A stretch of DNA of 64,000 nt. It comes from CAZOEL01 sp964578835. GTDB taxonomy: Bacteria; Desulfobacterota; Syntrophobacteria; Syntrophobacterales; Syntrophobacteraceae. The position numbers and the translations under genes are program-made. The stretch lies in assembly GCA_964578835.1 (NCBI GenBank), contig CAZOEL010000007.1, forward strand, positions 52,013-116,012, written 5' to 3'. This document shows positions 26,924 through 35,933 of the stretch, one piece after another (positions within the stretch are counted from its first letter, which is position 1; the number at the start of each line of letters is the position of its first letter). The notes under the pieces were generated by a model. That model saw nothing but the letters and a program-made list of their open reading frames with translations. It did no database searches and was not told where the DNA came from.

Positions 26924-27607
26924 TTACCGGTGGGATAGATATTCGGAGATCTTGGCGGCCTTCTTCACGTCCATATTAGCCATGATGTTCGCGGCCTCGT
27001 CGGCGGTCATAGTCGAGATAACGTTCACCACCAATTGTTCTTCGAGGTTTTCCAGAAGCTTGGCGGCTTCCTTGGCCTTCATGCTTCCGTAGATCTTAGA
27101 CAGAGAACGAATCTTGTTGCTCTGCGCTTCTTCCTTCTCTGCTCTATAGGCCTGAATTTCTTTCTGTATGGTGGTCAATTCCTTCAACTTCTTTTCCACC
27201 TCTTTTTCCATCTGAGCCAAGTATTCTTCTTTTTGCCTCAGTTGCTCTTCTTTTCTCTTGATCTCGGATTCCCTTTGCTCGAGATAAGTCACCATATCCG
27301 AAACAGGGGGCGATTTGCCTGGCTCCGCCGCAGAAGCTGGAGGCGCGGGATTCTTTGCCTGGTCGGCAGGCTGCTCTTTTTTTGCTTTGCGGTCCTCGGC
27401 TATCGCTTCAGATGGAAAATCCGGCAGATGCGGACGGCTCGCGCGGAAGAACTGACCAAGCGATAGTGTGAGCTTGAGGCACAACATGAGGAGGATGAGG
27501 AAAAGAACACCCGATACGGCGCGCATAGAACCGCGCAATATCCCGGAGTCATTCTTCATTTCGGCGTCAGTTTGTTTTGTGCGCGTCCTTAAAGATAGCA
27601 ATTTCAT
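26924..27607 (-). CDS. MotE-like flagellar protein with MgtE N-domain fold
   Basis: 227 residues: one membrane helix (VSGVLFLILLMLCLKLTLSL), a Pro/Ala-rich linker, a long coiled coil (about 105-165) and a C-terminal helical domain (KIYGSMKAKEAAKLLENLEE ... EAANIMANMDVKKAAKISEYL) of the MgtE_N/MotE type, often mislabelled as a magnesium transporter. It follows fliJ, the usual location in this phylum, and may assist stator or export functions. The ATG at 27607 has AGAGG upstream but overlaps fliJ by 41 bp; an ATG at 27559 avoids the overlap but lacks a ribosome-binding site. Confidence 0.75.
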   Translation of the reverse strand: MKLLSLRTRTKQTDAEMKNDSGILRGSMRAVSGVLFLILLMLCLKLTLSLGQFFRASRPHLPDFPSEAIAEDRKAKKEQPADQAKNPAPPASAAEPGKSPPVSDMVTYLEQRESEIKRKEEQLRQKEEYLAQMEKEVEKKLKELTTIQKEIQAYRAEKEEAQSNKIRSLSKIYGSMKAKEAAKLLENLEEQLVVNVISTMTADEAANIMANMDVKKAAKISEYLSHR

Positions 27608-28010
27608 CGATCTGCCTCTGCTCTTTCTTTGTCTGTTCGTATTGGTAATCTATTCGCTCTTTTTCTTCCAAGGACTCCATCGCTTTCATGTCTCTTTCTT
27701 TTTCAATGACTATTTTTTGGGAATTTGCGATCTCATGGGCGGCTTTTCGCAATTCGCCTTCAGTGGTAAGCAATTGTTGTTCCAATGACTTCAAGTAGTC
27801 CCTGAAAGAGAGGAAGTCGGAAACATGCATTCCCTTGGCTTGCCTCTCCTCCCAGAACTGTCTTTGCTTCACAATCTGGTCTTTTATGGCGTCTCTTCGA
27901 ATCCTGATCGTTTCGAACCTGCTCTGCGCGGCCGCAAGATCCGTCTGCGCTTTCTTGAGAAGGTACTGACGATGCTGCATAAGGACTTTAAATCTAAATA
28001 CGAAAGCCAT
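27567..28010 (-). CDS. fliJ: Flagellar export chaperone FliJ
   Basis: 147 residues, almost entirely coiled coil, starting MAFVFRFKVLMQHRQYLLKKAQ as FliJ proteins do. It links the FliI ATPase to FlhA and recycles chaperones. It lies 16 bp after fliI. Confidence 0.88.
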   Translation of the reverse strand: MAFVFRFKVLMQHRQYLLKKAQTDLAAAQSRFETIRIRRDAIKDQIVKQRQFWEERQAKGMHVSDFLSFRDYLKSLEQQLLTTEGELRKAAHEIANSQKIVIEKERDMKAMESLEEKERIDYQYEQTKKEQRQIDEIAIFKDAHKTN

Positions 28011-28026
28011 GTCGGCTCCTCACTCC

Positions 28027-29373
28027 CTATTTCATCAGCGCTTCCAGAGCGTCTCTCGCCTCCTCGATGGAACAAGGCTCTTCCACTGCCTGACAAAGGT
28101 ATTCATTGAGCTTGTCTATCATGGTTATCGCGTAGTCTGTCTCGCGATGCGCTCCCCGCGCGTAAGCCCCGATGCGGATCATGTCTTCGCTGCTCTTATA
28201 GAGCGAAAGCGTGCGTATGAACTTCGCGCAAAGCTCCTTCATGCCTTGATCCAGGAGCCGGCTCGTCAATCGGCTGACACTCTTGAGAATATCGATGGCG
28301 GGGAAGTGACGGTTCTGGGCCAAGCTTCGGTCGAGGACTATATGTCCGTCGAGGATGGCTCGCAGAGAATCGGCGATTGGGTCCTCCATATCGCCTCCTT
28401 CCACAAGAACGGTGTAGATGCCGGTAATGGACCCCGTCTCGAAATTCCCGGCGCGTTCCAGAAGGCGCGGAAGGTAACTGAACACACTCGGCGTGTATCC
28501 TTTGGTCGTAGGCGGCTCCCCTGCTGCAAGTCCGATTTCCCTGGCAGCCATGGCGAACCTGGTGACAGAGTCCATCATGAGAACGACGTCGTCGCCCTGG
28601 TCCCTGAAATACTCTGCTATGGCGCAAGCCAGCAGGGCGGCTCTCATGCGCACAGTCGCCGGTTGATCCGATGTGGCGACAATGACGACCGAGCGTTTCA
28701 AGCCATCGGGTCCCAACTCGTTTTGCAAGAACTCATTCAGCTCTCTTCCGCGCTCTCCGATGAGAGCGAGCACGTTGACGGATGCGGAGGTATAGCGGGC
28801 CATCATTCCCAGTAGAGTGCTCTTGCCGACCCCCGATCCGGCGAAGAGTCCGATGCGCTGACCTTTTCCCACCGGGAGCAGAGCATTGATGCTGCGGACG
28901 CCAAGATCGAGCTGTTCATCGATCAAAGGACGTTGAATGGGATTAGTGATATTTCCAGAGAGGGGATAGAGCCTTCCCGAAGGAAGCGGCCCCAGCCCGT
29001 CGATCGGCTCGCCCAGGCCGTCCAGAACCCGGCCAACGAGAAAGGGGCCGACGGGAATGGAATCGGATCTCTGATCCGCTTGCACGAGGCAGCCCGGTTT
29101 GATCCCGCTCAGATGCGTGAGCGGACTCAGTTTGAGGCGTTTTTGGTTGAAGCCTACGACCTCGGCATAGATGGGGTTTTCACCGGAAGAAGAATAGATC
29201 CTGCAAATATCGCCTATTGCGGCCTGCAACCCTTCCGCTTCGATAAGGCTGCCGACCATGTAGACCACTTTTCCATATTTTCGCCATGTGGGGCATTCTT
29301 TGAGGAGCGAGCTGAGGCTTTTCAAGCCCAGGTAATCTCCATCAAGAAGAGGGTTCTTCGGGTAAGGGCTCAT
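28027..29373 (-). CDS. fliI: Flagellar export ATPase FliI
   Basis: 448 residues, homologous to F1-beta. Walker A is GLFAGSGVGKSTLL, Walker B is DDVVLMMDSVTRFA, and the conserved REIGLAAGEPPTTKGYTPSVF segment follows. The ATG at 29373 is chosen because GAGGAGG lies 9 bases upstream; the frame runs to 29403. It overlaps the end of fliH by 32 bp. Confidence 0.97.
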   Translation of the reverse strand: MSPYPKNPLLDGDYLGLKSLSSLLKECPTWRKYGKVVYMVGSLIEAEGLQAAIGDICRIYSSSGENPIYAEVVGFNQKRLKLSPLTHLSGIKPGCLVQADQRSDSIPVGPFLVGRVLDGLGEPIDGLGPLPSGRLYPLSGNITNPIQRPLIDEQLDLGVRSINALLPVGKGQRIGLFAGSGVGKSTLLGMMARYTSASVNVLALIGERGRELNEFLQNELGPDGLKRSVVIVATSDQPATVRMRAALLACAIAEYFRDQGDDVVLMMDSVTRFAMAAREIGLAAGEPPTTKGYTPSVFSYLPRLLERAGNFETGSITGIYTVLVEGGDMEDPIADSLRAILDGHIVLDRSLAQNRHFPAIDILKSVSRLTSRLLDQGMKELCAKFIRTLSLYKSSEDMIRIGAYARGAHRETDYAITMIDKLNEYLCQAVEEPCSIEEARDALEALMK

Positions 29374-30082
29374 GATGAGACAACGCCTCCTCGATGAGAG
29401 CAAATCGAGCCTCCAGGGTGGCGTCGATAAGCTGGATCTCGCTTTCGAAACGACACCCGCCGCGCTCTATCCGAGGGTCGGGCTTCATAAGGAATGAACG
29501 CTCGGATTGCTGCATCATGTCATTAAAACCTGTGTGCTTGGCAAGCAGATCGATGTCCTTGGGGTGAAGATGGAGAGTAACTGCTTGTTTCTCCGCAGCT
29601 TCGAGGAAAAGGGCATCTACTAAGTTGACTATCATGTCGGGTTGGATGGAAATCTCAGTTCCGACGATTTTGCGTGCGACAGCTATGCAGGCTGCGACCA
29701 GCCAGTTGCGGTAGTCTTTGAAGGCTTTCTCCGGCAAAGCCAACATTCCGGCCAAGAGTTGCTCCATATGATCTTTGACGATAGCCATGCTCTTGGAGCC
29801 GTATTCGGTTCCGTCCTTCAATCCTTGGGCGTAACCCTGTTCGTAAGCCTCTCTCTCCATCTCCTGAGCTTTCCTCTCCGCATCGAGCAACCGTTGCTGG
29901 ATGGTTCGCTCGATCTCTTCGAGGGGATCTACCTCGACCGTCTCCTTTTCATCTTCTTCAGGCGCGTCTGCCCTCTCTTTTTCTGCGGCATGGAAGACTT
30001 TCCCCTCGCTTTCTATTGCGGAAAAGCTGAAGGGTGTGAATCCACGGTCATCGCGCGCTTTGATTATCTTAGACAAAAGCAT
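29342..30082 (-). CDS. fliH: Flagellar export ATPase regulator FliH
   Basis: 246 residues with a charged N-terminal helix, a repeat of the GxxxG kind (YEQGYAQGLKDGTEYG) and the V-ATPase E-subunit-like C-terminal domain (VTLHLHPKDIDLL ... ERGGCRFESEIQLIDATLEARF). It holds FliI at the C-ring. It overlaps the end of fliG by 14 bp. Confidence 0.92.
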   Translation of the reverse strand: MLLSKIIKARDDRGFTPFSFSAIESEGKVFHAAEKERADAPEEDEKETVEVDPLEEIERTIQQRLLDAERKAQEMEREAYEQGYAQGLKDGTEYGSKSMAIVKDHMEQLLAGMLALPEKAFKDYRNWLVAACIAVARKIVGTEISIQPDMIVNLVDALFLEAAEKQAVTLHLHPKDIDLLAKHTGFNDMMQQSERSFLMKPDPRIERGGCRFESEIQLIDATLEARFALIEEALSHHEPLPEEPSS

Positions 30083-31070
30083 CTCCGCCGTCTCTGCCCG
30101 CCAGGACTATTTTTCCTTCTTTTTCCAGCCTTCTGGCGGCATTCAGGATGCTCTGCTGAGCGGTCTCCACATCGGTCAACCGCACAGGTCCCATAACGCT
30201 CATTTCCTCCTCGAGCATTTGAACGGCGCGCTGCGAGAGGTTTTTGAACACCTTCCCTTTGAGCTCTTCCGAGGCGGTTTTGAGGGCCAGGGTGAGCTCT
30301 TCGTTCTTGATCTCCTTGAGGAGCTCTCGAATTCCGCTGTCATTGATGGTGACAAGGTCTTCGAAGACGAACATGAGCTTTCTGACCTTTTCGGCCATGT
30401 CGCCGTCATAGTCTTCCATTGACTGCAGGATGCTTTCACCGGTGCGCCTGTCGCTGTGATTGAGGATTTCGGCGACAGCCTGGACTCCTCCCAGAAGCTG
30501 ACTGCTTCCTTTGCCAATGGAGAGAAGCTCCTTTTCCAACACTTCATCCACCTCACGGACGAGATCCGGAGGGACCGTTTCCAGGTGCGCCACGCGATTG
30601 ACCACTTCGAACTGAAGGGTGTCCGGCAAAAATCCAAGCACCTGGCTGGCCTTTTCGTGGCCAAGATGGACTAAAATGACTGCAATAGTCTGGGGATGCT
30701 CATTGCGTATGAAGTTGGCCAGCACCCTGGCGTCGATCTCTTTTACATACTTGAAGGGCACCTGCTCCTTTTCTTTTTCCATGGAGGTAAGCAGATCCGT
30801 TGCCGTCTGATTTCCTACGACGCTCGGAAGCAGGCTCTTGAAAAACTGTTCTCCCTGGGTGTGGATATCGGTTTCTTCACTGAACTGGCTGTTGAACTCC
30901 AGAAGAACCTCATCCGCTATTTCCTTCCTGACGCCGTCAATCGACGCCATCGTTGCGCCAAGCTGTTTTATCTCATCGGTTGTCATGCTCTTCATGATCA
31001 AAGCGGATGCTTCTTCGCCCAGCGTCAGGAGAAGAATCGCGGCTTTTTGTGGTCCGGTTAGCTTCGTCAT
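30069..31070 (-). CDS. fliG: Flagellar motor switch protein FliG
   Basis: 333 residues with N, middle (EHPQTIAVILVHL) and C-terminal torque domains. The charged torque helix (IRELLKEIKNEELTLALKTA) and the ending FKNLSQRAVQMLEEEMSVMG are intact. It joins the MS ring to the rotor and contacts the stator. It follows fliF directly. Confidence 0.97.
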   Translation of the reverse strand: MTKLTGPQKAAILLLTLGEEASALIMKSMTTDEIKQLGATMASIDGVRKEIADEVLLEFNSQFSEETDIHTQGEQFFKSLLPSVVGNQTATDLLTSMEKEKEQVPFKYVKEIDARVLANFIRNEHPQTIAVILVHLGHEKASQVLGFLPDTLQFEVVNRVAHLETVPPDLVREVDEVLEKELLSIGKGSSQLLGGVQAVAEILNHSDRRTGESILQSMEDYDGDMAEKVRKLMFVFEDLVTINDSGIRELLKEIKNEELTLALKTASEELKGKVFKNLSQRAVQMLEEEMSVMGPVRLTDVETAQQSILNAARRLEKEGKIVLAGRDGGDAFV

Positions 31071-31073
31071 GGG

Positions 31074-32696
31074 TTAGCTTTCCTCCCGAAGCATGGATCT
31101 CAGGACTGCGGCTGCATGGTCAGGATCCTGCTGAATGAGCGTAAGGGCTTGTTGGCGCAGGGTGAGCGGCTTCTCCGGCAGGGCGGCAGTCTGGCCGGCG
31201 GATTGCTCCTGGACTCCAGGCGGCAGGGCTGCTGTCGAAGATTCCGGAAGCTGTTGCGGCTCTTCGGCCATCTTCTGAAATTTACGCATAAAAGGCCTTA
31301 TGACAAACAAAAAAGCGAGTATAATCAAGAGCAGGTTGATAAGAATCTTCTGATTTTCTTTGAGTAATTGTACCCAGTAGTTCTCAGCTTTGACGAATTC
31401 CGAGTCGACCGAATCGGCGGCGAAGGGAATATTGGAAAGAATTATCTGGTCCCCGCGGGTCTCGTTGTAGCCCACCGCCTTGCGAACGATATCTTCGAGA
31501 GCCTTTATTTGTTCAGGCGTGCGGCCAACGAATTCAGGCTTCATGTTGCCGTCCTTGTCCGGCTTCATTTCGTAAGGACCGTCAACAAGGACTGCAACGG
31601 AGAGCTTCTTGATGCTTCCCGGCGATTGAGTGATCTGGCGGCTGACTCGGTTGATCTCGTAATTGACCGTTTCTCGCTGCCGATTGGAAGTCTTCTGCTG
31701 TCCCTGCTGTCCCTGTTGGCCCTGGGCGGGGCTTTGCATGAGCTGACTTTCCACATTTATCGGCACATCGGGATTTCCCTTGGTTCCCGCCTCTGCGCCC
31801 TGGGAATTCTCGACACTGCGCTGCTGACTACGTATGACGGCGCTATCGGGGTCATAAGTGTCTTCCGTGACCTGCACCTGGTTGAAGTCCAGATCGACGG
31901 TCACCCGCGTTGTCGCCCGGTTGGGGCCGACAACCTGATCGAGCAGAGTCTGCACTTTCCTGCGAAGATCCTCTTCCAGATTGCCCTTGTATTGGGTCTG
32001 AAGATTGCTCAATTGAAGAGGACTGTCTGTTGCCTCTTTTTTGAAGAGCACCTGCCCATCCGTGCTCATGATGCTCACTTTATCTTCGGATAGGCCCTGG
32101 ACAGCGCTGCAAACAAGATTGACAATGCCCTGAACCCGCTGCTGCTCGAGCTTGGAACCGTTTTTTAGCTTGAGCACGACGGCCGCGCTGGGCGGCTTTT
32201 TATCTTCCAGAAAGAGACTCTCTGTGGCTAGAACCAGATGGACGCGGCTTTCCAAAACCTCATCCATCTTGCTTATGGTCCGCGCGAGCTCGCCCTGCAG
32301 GGCTCTTTGATAATTGATTCGCTGCACGAACTCGGTGCTTCCGAGCTTCTGCTGATCGAAGATCTCGAAGCCGACCCCCGATCCCTTGGGGACGCCTTCA
32401 GAAGCCAGCGACAGCCGAACCTCCGCCAACTGCTCCTTGGGAACGGAAATGCCGTTGCCGCCCGTGAGTTGATAGGGAATCTTCTTCGCTTTGAGCGTCT
32501 CAACAACTGCGCCGAGGTCTTCTTCGGACAGACGCGAATAGAGCGGGCTGTATTCGACTTTGTTCACCGTGTAGGCAAGGAAGGCAAGGCTGCCGATGAG
32601 AACAGCGAGAGACCCGGCGTAAAAGATCCTTTGAGGCGCCGGCATCGCCTGGAAACGAGTTTTTATCTTTTCGAGGAAATCTAGCAACGCCTTCAT
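31074..32696 (-). CDS. fliF: Flagellar MS-ring protein FliF
   Basis: 540 residues with two membrane helices (about 25-45 and 440-460), ring-building motifs (YSPLYSRLSEEDLGAVVETL; GSTEFVQRINYQRALQGELA) and a C-terminal FliG-binding tail (DPDHAAAVLRSMLREES). A Gln/Gly-rich stretch interrupts the second ring-building motif. It starts only 45 bp after flgC, leaving no room for fliE between them. Confidence 0.96.
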   Translation of the reverse strand: MKALLDFLEKIKTRFQAMPAPQRIFYAGSLAVLIGSLAFLAYTVNKVEYSPLYSRLSEEDLGAVVETLKAKKIPYQLTGGNGISVPKEQLAEVRLSLASEGVPKGSGVGFEIFDQQKLGSTEFVQRINYQRALQGELARTISKMDEVLESRVHLVLATESLFLEDKKPPSAAVVLKLKNGSKLEQQRVQGIVNLVCSAVQGLSEDKVSIMSTDGQVLFKKEATDSPLQLSNLQTQYKGNLEEDLRRKVQTLLDQVVGPNRATTRVTVDLDFNQVQVTEDTYDPDSAVIRSQQRSVENSQGAEAGTKGNPDVPINVESQLMQSPAQGQQGQQGQQKTSNRQRETVNYEINRVSRQITQSPGSIKKLSVAVLVDGPYEMKPDKDGNMKPEFVGRTPEQIKALEDIVRKAVGYNETRGDQIILSNIPFAADSVDSEFVKAENYWVQLLKENQKILINLLLIILAFLFVIRPFMRKFQKMAEEPQQLPESSTAALPPGVQEQSAGQTAALPEKPLTLRQQALTLIQQDPDHAAAVLRSMLREES

Positions 32697-32741
32697 TTCG
32701 GGATCTTGACCTTGGTTTCAGCAGGTTGTCTTTGAGCTTGG

Positions 32742-33179
32742 CTATTTGCCAATTTCAATGGCCTTCAGCGCCATTTGCTTTGACATGTTGAGAGCGGCCA
32801 GATTGGCTTCATAGGCGCGCGTGGCGACGAGCAGATTGGTCATCTCCTCAACGGAGTTGATGTTGGGCATCTCCACCACCCCATCCGGCCCGGCGTCGGG
32901 ATGACCCGGGTCGTATACCTTCTTGAAATCTCTGCCATCCGAAACGATGCCGGTAACACGCACCTTTTGCAGGTCCTCCTCCATGGCGCCATCCAGGACT
33001 TCGCTGAATTCTCCTTCAGCGGGAACGCTCTCATAAAGTATTGTTCTTCGCTCGTATGGCTTTCCGCTTTCCGTTTTAGTCGTATTGGCGTTCGCCAGGT
33101 TCGATGAGAGAACGTTCATCCATGCCCGGTTAGCGCTCAAACCCGATGCGCTTATTTTCATAGCGGAATCAAAGTCCAT
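32742..33179 (-). CDS. flgC: Flagellar proximal rod protein FlgC
   Basis: 145 residues. The N-terminal rod motif (SANRAWMNVLSSNLANANTT) and the conserved YDPGHPDA, VEMPNINSVEEMTNLLVATRAYEAN ending are all present. AAGGAG precedes the ATG. It begins 2 bp after flgB. Confidence 0.96.
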   Translation of the reverse strand: MDFDSAMKISASGLSANRAWMNVLSSNLANANTTKTESGKPYERRTILYESVPAEGEFSEVLDGAMEEDLQKVRVTGIVSDGRDFKKVYDPGHPDAGPDGVVEMPNINSVEEMTNLLVATRAYEANLAALNMSKQMALKAIEIGK

Positions 33180-33181
33180 CC

Positions 33182-33565
33182 TTACGCTCCTTCGCCTATG
33201 GCGTGTTTTAACATCGTGAGCTTCTTGTTTAGCATGGTGGCCATGAACCGATATTCAACGCTGTTCTTAGAAAGCTTCATCATTTCATCGTCTAAGTCTG
33301 CAGAATCGTTTTCTCCGATCTCCGGAGCCTGCGTCTCCTCGCGGAGGCCCGTCTTGGCGATTTGTTTCGGTTTCGTTTCAACCGGGATCGGCCTCTGCGC
33401 CTCCATGGATTCTCTCAGCGCCTGTCTGAACGAAGCTTCTTTCGGAGCAAAGCCGGGATTCGCAAAGGAAGCCGCATTAGACGGTTCATCCTTGAGAAAA
33501 TTCAGCCTGCAATGATCCTGCATGAGATTGACCGTGCGGTCGAAAGCGATATTGGAGCTATTCAT
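33182..33565 (-). CDS. flgB: Flagellar proximal rod protein FlgB, divergent N-terminus
   Basis: 127 residues. The C-terminal half (SVEYRFMATMLNKKLTMLKHAI) is a good FlgB ending. The N-terminal rod motif, usually ASNIANxxTPGY, has decayed to EPSNAASFANPGF, although the following SFRQAL aligns. Position before flgC supports the call. AAGGAGGA lies upstream of the ATG, and a sigma-54 site ends about 34 bp before it. First gene of the 24-kb flagellar island. Confidence 0.85.
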   Translation of the reverse strand: MNSSNIAFDRTVNLMQDHCRLNFLKDEPSNAASFANPGFAPKEASFRQALRESMEAQRPIPVETKPKQIAKTGLREETQAPEIGENDSADLDDEMMKLSKNSVEYRFMATMLNKKLTMLKHAIGEGA

Positions 33566-33598
33566 AACTTATCCTCCTTCGAGTTCACGCCACAAAGA

Positions 33599-33614
33599 AG
33601 CAAATCCTGTACCA
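33599..33614 (-). promoter_or_regulatory. Sigma-54 promoter of the flgB operon
   Basis: Minus-strand TGGTACAGGATTTGCT matches the degenerate consensus TGGYACR-N4-TTGCW with the invariant GG and GC spaced by 10. Transcription would start near 33588, leaving about 22 bases that consist mostly of the flgB ribosome-binding site. The rest of the 376-bp divergent region has no other clear promoter. Confidence 0.8.
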
Positions 33615-33882
33615 GCAAAGAGACTGCCGCTCTTCCCTTCGTCTACGGCATGTCTGCCGCATCGAGGCGGGTTACGGTTGTGGGAGCGCGGGTATTGTCG
33701 ATGTTAATGGTCGGGTGGATTTAGAATCAAGATGGCTGAGAATTAGTCAAAATCATGACGTCAAAATCCGTCCGGAGACTGATCTTCGATACCTCTTTTC
33801 CATTCTTTGCCTTCACTCTTTCCTTGATCGATTCAGCGTAATGAAGGTAGGGCATTGAACTTGCTAAGGCATGTGCGTGCAT

Positions 33883-33908
33883 GCTTGCTTGGGGCAAGCT
33901 CCCTTTTT
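33883..33908 (+). terminator. Terminator-like hairpin ahead of the TonB receptor gene
   Basis: GCTTGC and GCAAGC (6-bp stem, 5-base loop) are followed by TCCCTTTTT on the plus strand, about 35 bases before the receptor ATG. Just upstream, GCATG...GCATGC offers an alternative pairing. It could be an attenuator in the receptor leader or a chance hairpin. Confidence 0.35.
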
Positions 33909-33941
33909 CTCGCCACCCAAAAAAACTGAGGAAATGACTAC

Positions 33942-35918
33942 ATGTCCTGCGGGATCACACGCGCCGTTATCGTGCTTTTCTCGGCGGTCCTTGTCTTTTC
34001 AGTCCAGTCCAAGAGGCTTGCAGCCGAAAGCAATAATACGGAAGAGCTGGCTTTCATGGAAATGGGGGATGTTTTTGCCGCTGCAAAACACCTTCAAGAG
34101 GTCCGGGACGCTCCTGCTTCTGTAACAATCGTAACAGATGAGGACATTCAGAAGTATGGATACGGCAACCTTGCCGAGGTGATAGAAAATACGCGTAGTT
34201 TTTACGTCAGTTCAGACAGGATGTATGACTATATTGGGTTTCGAGGCATTGCGCGTCTGGGCGACCATGGGAACATATTCCTTGAGCTTGTAGATGGCCA
34301 TACCGTCAACGACAATATCTATGGCTCTGTCTTTCTTGGCAATGATTTTGGAATAGACATGGACCTTGTCAAAAAAGTGGAAATCGTGCGAGGTCCGGGC
34401 TCCGCGCTTTTCGGAAGCAACGCTCTTCTGGGGATTCTCAACGTGGTTGCGAAAGGCGGCGAGGATATTGACGGCTTGTACGCTAAAACCGAGATAGGAA
34501 GCTTCGACTCCTTCAAAGGGAGTCTCATATATGGAAACAAGTTCGACAACGGCATGGATATCGTCGCCTCGGCTTCAGCCATGGACGCCGGAGGCCAGGA
34601 TCTCCATTTCAAAGAATTTGACAGGCCTCCTTCAAACGGAACGGCTGAAGATGCGGATGGAGAGACGGCTTTCAGTGGATTTCTCAAGACCACGTATCGT
34701 GAATTTACTCTTACGGCCAATGCTCATCTGCGTGAAAAGCACGTTCCAACCGCACCCTATGGAACCGACTTTGGGGACAATAGATTCAAAGCCACCGACA
34801 TTCGCAGCTTTATCGAAGCAAAATGGGATCATCCCATGGAAAAGGGGCGGGAATTTTTTGCCAGAGCCTATCTCGACCAATACTACTACCGCGGAGAATA
34901 TCCGTATAGCGGGGCCATGAATGAAGATAGATCCAATGGCTATTGGCTCGGAACCGAACTGAAGCACCTGTGGAAAGTGGGAAATTCCCATGTCCTGACT
35001 GTGGGGGGAGAGGCGGTCGAGCATATGAGAGCCGATCAAAAGAATCTGGACCTGACTCCCCGTGAAGTCACGCTGGATGATCGTCGAGATTTCACTTCTT
35101 TATCCGGTTACGCTCAAGACGAATGGGATATTGCCGCTTGGCTGCGGTTGACCGCGGGAGCGCGTTTTGACTATTTTACACACTTTGGTCAGCACCTGAG
35201 CCCCCGGGTGGGAGTCATTGCAAAGCCCATTGAAGAAGGCGCTCTGAAGTTGCTCTACGGACAGTCTTTTCGTATCCCGAGCCTCTTTGAGCTTTATTAT
35301 GACGATCAAGGTTCAACCGCCAGGAAAAACCCCGCTTTAGAGCCCGAAACCTTGAATGCCTACGAAGTGGTTTGGGAGCAGGATTTCCACGCTGCATTCA
35401 AGGGAACTGCAACCGCCTTCCACTACGATATCAAGAACCTCATAGCCCCAGTTGGACTACCGGAAGAGGTTGTGCAATACCGCAATATCAAAGACGCCGA
35501 AAGCAACGGAATTGAACTTGGAGTCGAAGCGGACTGGCCGGGACTATTTCGTGGAGGCCTGAGTTACACGATTCAGCAGACGGAAGACAATGCAACTGGA
35601 AAAGAGCTCCCTAATTCCCCAAACCATCTGGTAAAGGCGCGAGTTGTTGTTCCAATTTACAAAGACAGAATCTTCTTCGCAGTTCTGTGCCGATATATGA
35701 GTGAACGGCTTACCCGGAGCGGGCATTCCGTGGATGACGCCCTCATCACCGATCTGAACGTTCTGGGGCTAAATCTTTACAAGCGCCTGTCCTTATCCTT
35801 CGGTGCGCAGAATATTTTTGATGTGGACTACTCCTATCCCGTTTCGCCTGACCTGAAACCGGAAAGCATTAAGCAAGACGGAAGAAGCTTTCGGTTCAAG
35901 GTCAGCTACCTTTATTGA
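33942..35918 (+). CDS. TonB-dependent outer membrane receptor
   Basis: 658 residues with a signal peptide (AVIVLFSAVLVFSVQS), a plug domain (about 55-165: APASVTIVTDEDIQKYGYGN ... VEIVRGPGSALFGSNALLG) and a 22-strand barrel with late motifs (FRIPSLFELYY, NPALEPETLNAYEVVWEQ, NIFDVDYSYPV) and an aromatic last strand (RFKVSYLY). The size is that of siderophore/cobalamin-type receptors; the substrate cannot be told, and I see no clear TonB box. It is followed after 15 bp by a solute-binding protein gene and then a sensor kinase, so it probably serves ligand uptake for sensing. Confidence 0.92.
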   Translation: MSCGITRAVIVLFSAVLVFSVQSKRLAAESNNTEELAFMEMGDVFAAAKHLQEVRDAPASVTIVTDEDIQKYGYGNLAEVIENTRSFYVSSDRMYDYIGFRGIARLGDHGNIFLELVDGHTVNDNIYGSVFLGNDFGIDMDLVKKVEIVRGPGSALFGSNALLGILNVVAKGGEDIDGLYAKTEIGSFDSFKGSLIYGNKFDNGMDIVASASAMDAGGQDLHFKEFDRPPSNGTAEDADGETAFSGFLKTTYREFTLTANAHLREKHVPTAPYGTDFGDNRFKATDIRSFIEAKWDHPMEKGREFFARAYLDQYYYRGEYPYSGAMNEDRSNGYWLGTELKHLWKVGNSHVLTVGGEAVEHMRADQKNLDLTPREVTLDDRRDFTSLSGYAQDEWDIAAWLRLTAGARFDYFTHFGQHLSPRVGVIAKPIEEGALKLLYGQSFRIPSLFELYYDDQGSTARKNPALEPETLNAYEVVWEQDFHAAFKGTATAFHYDIKNLIAPVGLPEEVVQYRNIKDAESNGIELGVEADWPGLFRGGLSYTIQQTEDNATGKELPNSPNHLVKARVVVPIYKDRIFFAVLCRYMSERLTRSGHSVDDALITDLNVLGLNLYKRLSLSFGAQNIFDVDYSYPVSPDLKPESIKQDGRSFRFKVSYLY

Positions 35919-35933
35919 TGACTGAGCGAAGTC

